DNA of 64,000 nt from Klebsormidium nitens (Eukaryota > Streptophyta > Klebsormidiophyceae > Klebsormidiales > Klebsormidiaceae). This document shows positions 28,630 to 38,435 of this stretch, in pieces. Under the pieces are notes generated by a model. It had not been told where the DNA came from. It was given only the letters and a program-made list of their open reading frames with translations, and ran no database searches. Location of the stretch: assembly GCA_000708835.1 (NCBI GenBank), contig DF237024.1:62001-126000 (forward strand), written 5' to 3'. The first letter of the stretch is position 1. The number at the start of each line of letters is the position of its first letter. A program made the position numbers and the translations under genes.

Positions 28630-31600
28630 ATGGAACCAATGTCAAAGGACCTAGCAGAGGACGCCAGCTATCAAACCTGCGTCGCACTGGTGCTCAGCGC
28701 CGCTGTATCCAAGTCCTCCAACGAGTAGTTCAGGGGAGTGTCCGAGGAGCTCGATTCGTACGGCGCCGGACTGTCCTCATGGCTTGGGGTTTGCAGGAGA
28801 AACCCTGGCAGAGGGCTCGCCGTCGACGCCGCGGCTCTACTGCGGGTGGTCAACGCGTTTCTTGCGAAATGGTTGCCGGAAAAAGGGGTTAGCGGAGCCC
28901 TGCAGGGGTTGGAGTACGTCCGGGCAGGCACGCGCTTTGTATTGAGCAGGGAGGTTTGGGAGGGATTGGACGCGGGGTTTAGGCGCGACTTCGTCGAAGC
29001 GCAGCAGCCTTTTAAGTGAGCCCTTCATTACACGGCTTCTCTCTTGGTCCTCTAAAACAAGGTTACCTCCTCCTCGAGTTCTCCACTTTCCGAGTCTCGT
29101 CAAAGTCTCGCTGCTTCACGTAATCTCGCAGGTCTAGGGCTCTCCAAAAAGTTTCTCTTATTCAGCTTTACAGTTTCAAGCCACTGAATCCAACAGTTAT
29201 GAGCAAGATAATGAATTTACGATCAGCGAAGGCGTTTGAACGGGCCCTTAAATGCAGTGCTGTAATGACGTACGGCTTACATTTTCACTGATACAAGGAT
29301 CTCGGTTGGACAGTTTTGAGCAATATGACGCGCGCAATTCATCTGATGGATATCAGATGCTTTTAGAAGAGCACCTGAGCCCAAACGAGAGACGCGGAAG
29401 CTCTCTCAGTACTTCCAAAATGAGTTCGCTTCATGCCATCTCAGGAAAATCACCGGTTCAAGAGTGAGGGCCGCACAAAGATACAGCTCGTTGAAGCACT
29501 TGACAGCGCCGGTGCCCTTCATAGACTAAAATGTTCTGATGAGAGTTTTCCCTTCGCAGGAGGGGGCTTGACTCGTGCGTAAACTTGGCCAAAGTTCTGA
29601 CTATCATGATGGTCAATCTGGAGCGGAAGAAGCGGATTTGGCTGGTGGGCGACCAGACTCTTTCCCTTATGGTTTGCTTGTGCTCATCTTTTCTTATTTT
29701 CTTCTTTTTCACACCATACTCAATCAGCTACAAGCATCGAAGTGACAGAAAGCCGAACCATCGGAGTATTTCCGAAGACGAGTGACGTCAATTGCAATTG
29801 TTAACAAGCAAAACGTCTCCGTGATACATTGCTTCTCGGATGTAACACACTCGACTTACAGTTGACTGAACATTCAATGAACCAGCCACATCCGCTCGGC
29901 TGTTCGGTTCTTGGTCTCATCGGTTAATTCAGGTGAAAAGCGTTACCAATTAAGCCTCTGGGTTTCCTTTAAGCTGGTTTCTCAGATTTGTTAAATCTGA
30001 CCTTATCAATCACGTCATGATGACTGTTTTCGCCCCCCCAGAAGGAGAACTCGCTGCCGACGGACGCGCCGCTTTCGGACGCCCTACGGCAGACCCCGCT
30101 CGGACGCGTCCTGGAGAACGGCGGCTACGCGCCGCCCGCGGATTGGCCAACCCTCCTGCAAGGGTTTACGGGAGGCGGCCGCGGCGGCGCGGCGCGCGGC
30201 GCGGCTTCCAAAAAGGTCTGACCTGTTATGATTCCTAGTCGTCCTTCCGTGCCGAGGGCGCGGAACCTGTAAGTACGTGGATCGACCGTTTTGTTTTGCT
30301 TTTGGGCAGCTTACTTAGGACCACAGTTTCTTCAATTAGACCAGCTTGAAGTGTCTCGCTAGTCTACGTCGATCTTGGTCGGTGAGGCATGGTTCTGAAT
30401 GCCCAATGACACAGGAGGCAAAAGACGATTTAAGTTCCCGAACGAGGAAAAATTCGTGCAGAATCCTCTCAATGAAGCTTCTACCTGGTGAGAATCTAGG
30501 AAGCTCAGGATAAATTTAAATGTGGGCTTTGCAGATTGCTGATCGACCGCACCAATAACGTTGCCATCCTCCATCATAAATGGAAAACCCTTCTTCCGCA
30601 AACAACTCTGTTGGGCGTTTGCTTGGCAGAGGGGGCGCGCTCCGCTTCGCGGTCGCGTTACCGAGCGCGCGGTACATGCGCGCGCGCCGCCTCCGTTCCT
30701 AGCGCGGAACCTACGGCGCGCAACCGCGCGCGGCGGCCGCGCTGACGGACACGTAAACAAGAAACGGGCTGGGTTCCGGGTCGCGGCCGCCGGCGCGACC
30801 AAAATCCCTAAACCCCTGCCGCGACTCCGAGGGGTCAGACTCAGAGGCAAGACTGGCAAGCAATCGGTGAGGATGCGGAGCGGCTTGAGCACTCGATACA
30901 TGCAAACATGGCAAAGACCGGTCGCTGAAAATGGTCAACCGTGACGGTGCGATTGAATCGCTTGATTCGCGTTTCACCTCAATATCGAGTAACCTGTTTG
31001 CGAGGTGCAGACGGTTCTCTGCCACCTTTTCTCAACTGCAATTGGCGTCCAGTTCTCTTGAATTCCTCTCTCGTGCATCAAAATTGATTCCAGGCCTCCG
31101 CGTCAAATTCCTCTCCAGTTGACTCTGCCGCGCTCTACTCGATATTGCCAGAATTGAAGTGTGAGAGTTAGCCTGATAGCCACATCTCATTCTTCCGTCA
31201 ATCTTCTCATCCTTACTCCCGGTATTTAATGACGGATGGAATATCGGACCGTCATTTTGCGCTCGCGCCTTATCTTGGCCGGAACGTATTACAAATCGGC
31301 TCGCTTGACCTTGGAGCACGGAATAACTCGACTCCTCCCCAGTGATTGGTCAAACAAGCATGCTGGTTGCAATAAGACCGACCGAACTCATATTTTGGCC
31401 CGGTTCCGGTTATCTCTTAACGGCCCTTCGTTATAGGATAGAATAAGCTGTCACTAGTGATTATCCTTGTTTCAATTCTCTTCAACAGGCGGCTCGCCAA
31501 GGAACTTCTGCGCCTGTCCCAAGCTTCCGCTTCCGCCCACTTAACATGCCCAACGGAATCCTGGCCGACGGAGCGGCTGCCAGCGGCCCGGCGGGTGCGG

Positions 31601-31749
31601 GCGCGGGACCGCCTTCAGAGGGCGACCAACTGCGCGAGGCGGCCGTGTGCGATGTCGCCAAAATGTTCAAGGCAGGCGTTATGGGCATCTTACGAGACGG
31701 CGCCAAAAGGGCTCGGGAAGAGTGCCCAGAAATTTTTAACGTCCTTTAA
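28630..31749 (+). CDS. Unrecognised family, copy B; exon 1 has an in-frame TAG
   Basis: Tandem paralogue of A, function unknown. Exons: 28630-29015, 29560-29644, 30042-30215, 31489-31749. Exon 1 has the same opening layout as A (KDLAEDASYQTCV against KDLSIDDDYQSCV), then a TAG at 28726-28728 where A has GAG or CAG, then stays open in the same frame: ELDSYGAGLSSWL, LLRVVNAFLAKW, LSREVWEGLDAGFRRDF. Exons 2-4 are intact: LDSCVNLAKVLTIMMVNLER, GRVLENGGYAPPADWPTLL and AAVCDVAKMFKAGVMGILRD, ending in TAA. Without the TAG the product would be about 301 residues. Either this is a young pseudogene, or a short intron or other event removes the TAG; no ATG follows it in exon 1. The apparent constraint downstream argues against a long-dead copy. 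Confidence 0.65.
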
Positions 31750-32729
31750 GGTGACGGTATCATAGCGAAGAGGACGGTATCATAGGATAGAGTAGCACCG
31801 TACCTGAAATTAGCAGTTCTTTCTCGTTGAGTGGAAATCTAGAGCTGTCAAAAGAGGGTGCTCTCCACGAAGAAGACTTGGTTTGTGCGGGTGTTTCGCA
31901 CCCGCACAAATTATATTGACACGTTCGCTTGGACCACTGTTACGTGCAATCTCTGCGACATAGCAATGGTGGGTGTCATCCGTTCAAAAGGTTCGATTTC
32001 ACTGAGATAAGTAGAACACGAGAAATGGTTCGGCTATCCGTTGAAGCAATGTGGACCACACTCCGACAGGCCATGATTCCTGTCTGAAAGCTTTTACGTT
32101 TCAGCAATTCGAACCCTGCCGAAGATCTCCTCAGATTCGAACCACATCATTGCCCCGAATGGAGACTGGTTTCCGCGCAAAGTTAGCAGTCCGCCGAAGC
32201 TTCTCCTTCAACGAATCGGCATTCTTTTTCACGTCATTTTGACTACTGCCCTAGAGACAGATTGCAGACTAAATAGGGCCATTACCGTTTTCTCCTGATG
32301 ATAGAGTAAAGCCGGCCGTTAACTACAGATCTGGATCACATCGTATGCGACTCCTATTCTTAACCCCATTCGTTTGCGACATCGGATCAGATTCATTGCA
32401 TCATGACCGCTTTATGAGCGCCTTCTTTTATACATGCATGGACGAACTCATGTTTACAAGCAGACTCTTTCAGATCACCCCTGTATCCTGTTTGTTCTTT
32501 TTTCTTAGGTTTCCTCCGTCAATGATCGTTTCGGAATGGATGGCGAAGCTATCCTATCAAACTTGAGCAGAATCTAGCTAGCAGTACGAGTTGCTTCTTG
32601 CAATGTGACCTACGCACTCCGCCAGCTTAACCATTCCTTGTGTACAAATAGCATTCATTTGTTCGTCAAATTCCGCAAACGATAAACTTCTTCGACCGTC
32701 ACCGCTTCTTCTATTTCCACTTCGTCCCC
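31750..32729. other. Convergent intergenic region between genes B and C
   Basis: Holds both 3' untranslated regions. Two items are visible: a 20-base tandem pair around GACGGTATCATAG at about 31753-31790, and a strong hairpin at 31882-31910. No protein-like frame was seen. Confidence 0.6.
31882..31910. other. 12-bp perfect hairpin between convergent genes
   Basis: TTTGTGCGGGTG (31882-31893) pairs perfectly with CACCCGCACAAA (31899-31910) around the loop TTTCG, and AT-rich sequence follows. It sits 133 bases after the stop of gene B. It could act in 3'-end formation or mark an old inverted-repeat insertion. Confidence 0.7.
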
Positions 32730-35700
32730 CTAAAGTTCCTGTACAAGCATTTTAGCCGCCTGCCCAGTAAACTTCCCCATAATCTTGGCCAATGCAGATG
32801 CTCCCGTCTTCAGATCTTCCTTCGCAAATCTCAAACCCTCCAAATCCTCCTCACCATCTGCGCAAGTCTTCCCGCCCTCCACTCCCTCTTCATCTGCTAA
32901 ACCCATTGACCCCTCGGCACCTTGTGCTTCCGCCGTGCCGCATCCGCGGCCTTCGGTCTCAGAACTTCTTTCCAAACCCTCCGAACCCTCCCCAGCGCCC
33001 GCCCCCGCGTCTCGAGCCTCCGCATCTGGACTTCGTTCGTCCCTCACACCGTCCGTCCTCTCTTCTTGCGCCACGTCATTTCCGTCCGCATTCTGGGCGT
33101 CCGACTTCGATCCGAGCTCCTCTTCGGGTACATCACTCCGGCGCCTGCATTTGTCCCCCGCGTCGCCACCGCCGCGGGAGCCGCTCGCGGCCGCGCTCGT
33201 GGCCGCGTGTCGAGTCTTCTTCCGTCGCACCGCGCGTTCCGCCGTGTCCTCGCCGTTGGCAGCGGAGTCACCGGAAAGGTCGACCACGTGCTGCAAGAAC
33301 CCGTGTGCATTCTCAATCTGCTATTCTTGGATTCTCGATAAGGGTTTCGACGGAAGACGCCAAAAAGATCTCTTGGCTTGACGTTCCGCTACGTGCGCGC
33401 CTTTCAGAGAGTGAGGAAAACGTCGTCAATAGGGTGCCGCATGACGTGAGTCGTCCTGTGAGACCCCCCCTCAGTAAGCGCTCTCAAAGTCGTTTCATGT
33501 GAAACGGTTGATCCGTGCCGTTTGGCGATGAATATTTGGTCTTCAGATTCTCACCTTCCGCTTCTTGCACCCGGTGTTTCTGAAGTGCCCAACGTACGCT
33601 TGCTTGGTCGAGAAGTGGGTCAGACACGTGGAGCAATCGTAGCCGCCGAGGGCCGTGCCAGGCCGAACCGCCCCTTTCCCTTCCTTGTCCGCCTGTGAGC
33701 GAGGAGAGAACGAAAGTTTGATTGCATCAAACGAGACGCTGGGCAATACGGATTCTTGGCTACTTTGCTCGTAGCCAAAGCTGTGTGGCTGTTCGATGGC
33801 CGTATTCACGAACGTCTCAACTTTTAAGTACAAGATGACAGACAAGATTCGGTCGTGGTGGTTTTTCTATCCTATCCAAATCCGGATGATATCTTTGGGA
33901 CTCGTAAGCTCCTGCAGAGTTTCTGCACCGGGGAGAGTCTGCGCCTTTGAGAAAGACAATTCAAGTGGCCAGGACGGTGAAACGATCCAGACACTCAATT
34001 CCAATATCTGATTTCGAGAAGTTTACCGTTAAGCCAATCAGAATCCTGTCATCTCACTCTTGGGAATACCGTCACGGAGAAGAAATTTTCGACACCGTAG
34101 ATGCAGTCGCAAACAAGATTCTGTGCCTCCAATCAACGAGAACGATATCAAGCATTACGGACGAAGCAAAGCAATGATTCAGCTAGTGTGACGAGGCGGC
34201 ACACATCAGCCTTCGACGGCTTCTCGCCCGTCGAATGGGCCGCGAGGATTGCCTCCCACTCCGGCGGGGGACCGTACCCGCCCGGTTCGACCATCTTTCG
34301 GAGCGACTCCAGCCTCTGAAACATAGATGAAGGGTGTCCGACTTTTCAGAATATAGATCTGTTACGCTTTGCAGATTCTTCATTATAACGAGGAGCTGTG
34401 GTGCAGGCCTGAGAGACCCAGATTCAGAGAAGACGAAAAGGTAGTTCATCCTTCTTGCCAGAGTCGGATCTAGATCCGGAAATGTTGTGGGCAGATGCAA
34501 AACGCACAGTTGGTTGCATACATGAACCAGGGTTGAGCTTGGATTTGCGTAACCGTACGCCTGGGCTCGTATGAATGCATTCTATTCCCAGGCTTTACTG
34601 GCGCAATCTTTTCCGAAGACCTTTCGAGGGTCGTCCGTAACCTTTCTGTCAATCTTAACCCTCGCCCGTAACCTTTCTGTCAATTTGACCTTATACGTGA
34701 CCTCCTTTTCAAACATCGCCGGGGGCAATGTTTGGAGACACATATCCCCTTACTGACAACATAGAGCTTCACATACGCCTATCAGAAGCCACATTGTGGC
34801 TGGTCCGCCTACCTGCTTTGCATTGAAATCCAGGTCTTCCTTGCTTTGCAAGAATTGCAGCTCCCTCTCGCGTTCCCGATGGAGTGCCTCCAAGTAAACC
34901 AGCACTTTCACGAGGCCGGTGCACGATTTGTAGCTAAAAGGACTGCAAAGACACACGAAGTGGTACAATTTATCCGTGTGCTTTGATTTAGCTCGAGTGA
35001 CCCACCTTTCTCCGGATCCAGATTTAGTTCTGACATGGCTAAAGCTGAGAAGCTTGTAAGACATGGTCTTTATAAAATCCCCGGTGAGAGAACCCCTCAG
35101 AAGAACTGACGAATCAGCTTAAAGAAGAAAAGAAAGAGAAGAAAGAAAAGAAAAGAAAGAGTTGCTCTTGACCTATATCCTTACAATACCTGGTTCTAAG
35201 GGTCCCAAACTCGAAAGCCCACCGCCACAATACATCATCTTGGGAGGCCCTGCCCATGAACAAACGGATCAATGCAAGCGTTTAATTTGTAAAGAACCGG
35301 TTCTGCAGTCTATTTGAGTGGTGGATTAGCCTTCCATGAGCCGCAACAAACGAGGAATATTTTCGGACCTAGAGTCGATCAGATTCTTCCGCTGTTTCTG
35401 ACTTCTTTTAGGGAGACAAGTCATCAAAAAGCAAAAGCCCACCCAAGCTTCTGCAGCCCATCAGCGAAGTCTGTGGCGAACGGGCTCCCCTGCGCGCGCA
35501 TGTCCTCCGTAAACTCCCTGCTGATCATCACAGAGTGCCTCACGCAGTCCATGCGGAACACTTCCGGGTTTTGCGGGTCGCTCTTCCACCACGCTTTCGC
35601 ACCCTCGTTTACGACGGCCAGAAACGAGTCCGCAAACTTCCTCGTAACAGAAGCGGCGCGCTTTTGCACTGTGATCCAGCTAAACAGCGTTTGCTCCTCC

Positions 35701-35804
35701 TCGGCGAAACCTTCGAATGGAGGCCCTTCGCTCAGATTCGTACCGCGGAGGAGCTCTGCGAAGCGGTCCAGACTGGCGGGGATTTCACACTGGGTTTCCT
35801 CCAT
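32730..35804 (-). CDS. Unrecognised family, diverged member C with C2HC zinc finger
   Basis: Exons: 35443-35804, 34813-34942, 34205-34315, 33555-33692, 32730-33317; 442 residues. Exon 1 resembles A and B (FLAVVNEGAKAWW, VMISREFTEDM, FATDFADGLQKLG) and ends at the same phase-2 point, GG|GT as in A. Exon 2 has KSCTGLVKVLVYLEALHRER against NSCVSMAKILTLMMVDIER in A. Exon 3 has PGGYGPPPEWEAIL against NGAYAPPPDWSTIL. Exon 4 is not seen in A or B and encodes CSTCLTHFSTKQAYVGHF then RNTGC, a C-x2-C-x12-H-x5-C finger with the usual F and aromatic spacing. Exon 5 gives a basic stretch (RRKKTRH), a long acidic Glu/Gly/Ala-rich region, and an end weakly like the A and B C-termini. The finger and basic patch suggest a nuclear, nucleic-acid-binding role; this is inference. 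Confidence 0.75.
34637..34691. repeat. Two-copy repeat in gene C intron 2
   Basis: CCGTAACCTTTCTGTCAAT occurs twice, about 33 bases apart. It is non-coding. Confidence 0.85.
35099..35162. repeat. Purine tract in gene C intron 1
   Basis: A nearly pure A/G run of GAAA and AAAGA units on the plus strand is equivalent to a long pyrimidine tract in the gene C transcript. Confidence 0.9.
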
Positions 35805-37323
35805 GGGGGCTGGATCGAGTTGCTTAGAACAGCAGGTTCTTTGGAAGCGAAAGCGCAGGCCGTGACTCTCGATGATAGACCACGCCTTTGACACCCAGAC
35901 CATGGAACGAGGGGCCTTTCGAAGGAGCTGCCTAATACTTCGCTACCGGCCTGCCAAAGCTGCAATGGATAGTGCGCTCGAATTGATTGAAGGCTCTTGA
36001 GGAGGTATCGAGTCATTTGCTATGGGGCTCAACTCCTTGCTTCATCAGAACAGCGCAGCTGGTCCGCCCCTGGAGTCTTCTCTGCGCCACTGCCGTGTGA
36101 AAAGCGAGTCCATTAGCCGCTATCCACTTTTGCTGGAAAGAAAGACAATGCGCCCAGAGCTGTCTTGTCTCAAAGTGGTTTCAGCTGAGCCGAAATGATC
36201 CTTGCAGTAGATTGTTGTCTTCCGTCTCGGAAGCAGGTCCTTCGGTCTTCATCTTGCCGTGTTGCGCGATCATCACTAGAAGCAGCCGCATCCAAGCACA
36301 ATCTCGCCTGCGGCCTGTGTTAGATTGGCTGATTTCACTACTGACGTGCATGTCGCATGCGATGCATGGGCTTTAAAAACCTACGATCGACTTATCAGAA
36401 GTTTCTTCCGTCGCTTTCCGAGCATTGTCGAGTTGGCCGAGTGCTTTGTCGGAATCGGTTGCAAGCTCAGTCGACACATGAAGCAGGGACGCAAATTGTA
36501 GGGGCACCGACAGTTGAACGGCATAACCTCGGACGCACATTGCGACATGCATGCAGGAAATCTGTCCTTCAGAAGCTTTTCTCCTTGTCAACCGAGATTA
36601 AGGCACAAAAGTTGCCATTGTATCCTACTAGCCCTGAGTCGCGGATTTGGTGAATGCCAATCTGCTTTGATACATGTACGTTCGACCTGACATGAAAAAG
36701 ACGCAAGTCCTGAGCCAAGCGCTATCGTCGGAGACATCTAGCTGACCGTCGACGAGTCACATGGATTGCATGAAGTCAACGATCACGATATGCATTTTCA
36801 ATTGTCCCCCGGGGGCCTCACTAGTGATGCAGAATGCGGGAGAAAATGTACGCTGTTTACCTAAGTGCCGATTTGGACTTTGGTGGCTGGAAGTCAGTAG
36901 ATTGCAGAGGTAATCTCATGCAGCCAATCAGATCTCTGTCAGAATTACTCGATTATACGGATAAACAAAACGTTTGAGAAAGCAACCATGTCCCTTACAA
37001 GCATTGCAGGTTATTCACCTTGATCAGAGATTGAAATCATTTTGTCCGATTCTACAATATATGCACAAACGTTTCAATCTACAATTTACCTTCCCGCTCA
37101 AAGTTTAGTACAATCTGCAAGCACATCATGTTCGCTCTTGCCGCTACACATGATCAGTCACTGAAACTCACTTGATGCTTCTTGCTGATCATCTAAGTAA
37201 TCATCCTTGCGCTCATGAAGGTCGAAACCTGGCGCGTCGTTCATCAAATATCCTCATCATGGCTGTAATGTATCACACCTTCTGTCAAACAATGAACGAT
37301 TATCAACTTCCTTGCCCAGACAT
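35805..37323. other. Intergenic region between genes C and D
   Basis: Lies upstream of gene C and downstream of gene D, both minus strand. Only short chance frames were seen. A 19-base motif near 36742 (TGACCGTCGAYGAGTCACA) recurs near 46239. Confidence 0.55.
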
Positions 37324-38125
37324 CTACCTCAGATACCGTGCGCCCGTGAACAGTAGGCAGGCAAGTGCGAGCACACGTGCCCCACCGCCAACTCGCGTGA
37401 GCCCCTCCAAATGCTTTCCGCTCAGGTCCCGAATCGCCGCTCCTACCTCCTTTACCTCGTCCTTCACGGCATCAAGCCCATCTTTCCCCACATCCTTGTA
37501 CTCTTTGCCGGCAAACGCGAGTGCGAGCGCCCCCAAACCCAACCCCGTGCCGAGAGCCACTCCAAGGCCCACCCCGACCCCAATCCACCTCCCTGCAGAC
37601 TTAACAGCCATCGGCAGCGCCGCTCCCGTGTCGATTGCTCCCTCCTCGATGCTCTTAAGCAACTTTTCGTCGATCTCTGCAAGGTAGCAACAGTTGTCAG
37701 TGCTTTGAGAAACAGCGTGTCTGCCTAGTGAATCCCAAGACCCTGCATCGAAAGCAATTGAACCAAAGCAAGGGAGTGAAATGCTTCTCTGAAGTGCCTT
37801 GAGAAGAAAAGTTTCATGGTGCCTGTTCTCAGTGTGCTCTCTCCACGGCCTGACAAGGGAGCTGCTCCCTCGCACTCCTAAAAACTCAACCAATTCATCG
37901 TGTCTTGTCATCAGCTCCGGCGCTTGTTTTGCCGTCTGATAGAAATTCGCGGCGGGTGCAGTTGGGTGCAGTATACTTATGCTGACCGGACTCGGAAGTA
38001 TAAGATACTAAGGCTGCGCCGCACCGCGCCGCGCGGCCCGGGCGCCAAACCCTCAACCCCTGAAACATACCCTCAACCCCTGAAACATCGACGCTCTCTA
38101 AGCCGTCCGATCGTAAAGAGTGCAT
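37324..38125 (-). CDS. Small Gly-rich membrane protein D, unrecognised
   Basis: Two exons, 38071-38125 and 37324-37676, phase 1, 135 residues. Start ATG 38123-38125 begins MHSLRSDGLESVDVSGVEEI. Residues about 50-75 form a hydrophobic stretch dense in Gly (IGVGVGLGVALGTGLGLGAL) with GxxxG spacing typical of packed transmembrane helices. An amphipathic charged segment follows (GKEYKDVGKDGLDAVKDEV). A second hydrophobic segment near the end (ARVLALACLLFTGARYL) precedes the TAG. This suggests a two-helix hairpin membrane protein. Exon 1 is small and its start is less certain than exon 2. The exon 1 donor is duplicated in tandem. No family was recognised. Confidence 0.62.
38048..38087. repeat. 20-base tandem duplication across the gene D exon 1 donor
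   Basis: ACCCTCAACCCCTGAAACAT is present twice in tandem on the plus strand and spans the exon-intron edge on the minus strand. The outer copy is the coding one; the inner one lies in the intron. Confidence 0.85.
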
Positions 38126-38435
38126 GCGACGGCCGGGCGGCCTCCGACGGATCGTGATTCGCGTGATCGCCGGGACTCTGCGAGTCACGTGACACGAGCC
38201 ATCTCACGCTCTAGTTGCTGCAGCAGCCCCTTGAAAGCTGACTCAGCTTCTCTTTGATCAGTCACCAGCTCAGCATTTCCTTTGCCCCTTTGCAGCTGGT
38301 GCAGGAAATTGAATGCTGGTTCCTGCTTCATCCTTCTTTGGTGGCAGGGGACTGCAGGAGCTAGAGCAGGTTAAATTTGTGCTGGATAATCCATTTGTCG
38401 GGCCGGTTTGTGTGAATTAGGGTTTGGGGCGCAGA

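Noticed and set aside
32785-33502. Plus-strand frames up to 236 codons rich in Pro and Ser
   Set aside because: Antisense to the acidic last exon of gene C; Glu/Gly-rich codons read as Pro/Ser on the other strand.
35314-35891. Plus-strand frames of 118-183 codons
   Set aside because: Antisense to gene C exon 1, whose minus-strand frame matches A and B and ends at the same phase-2 splice point.
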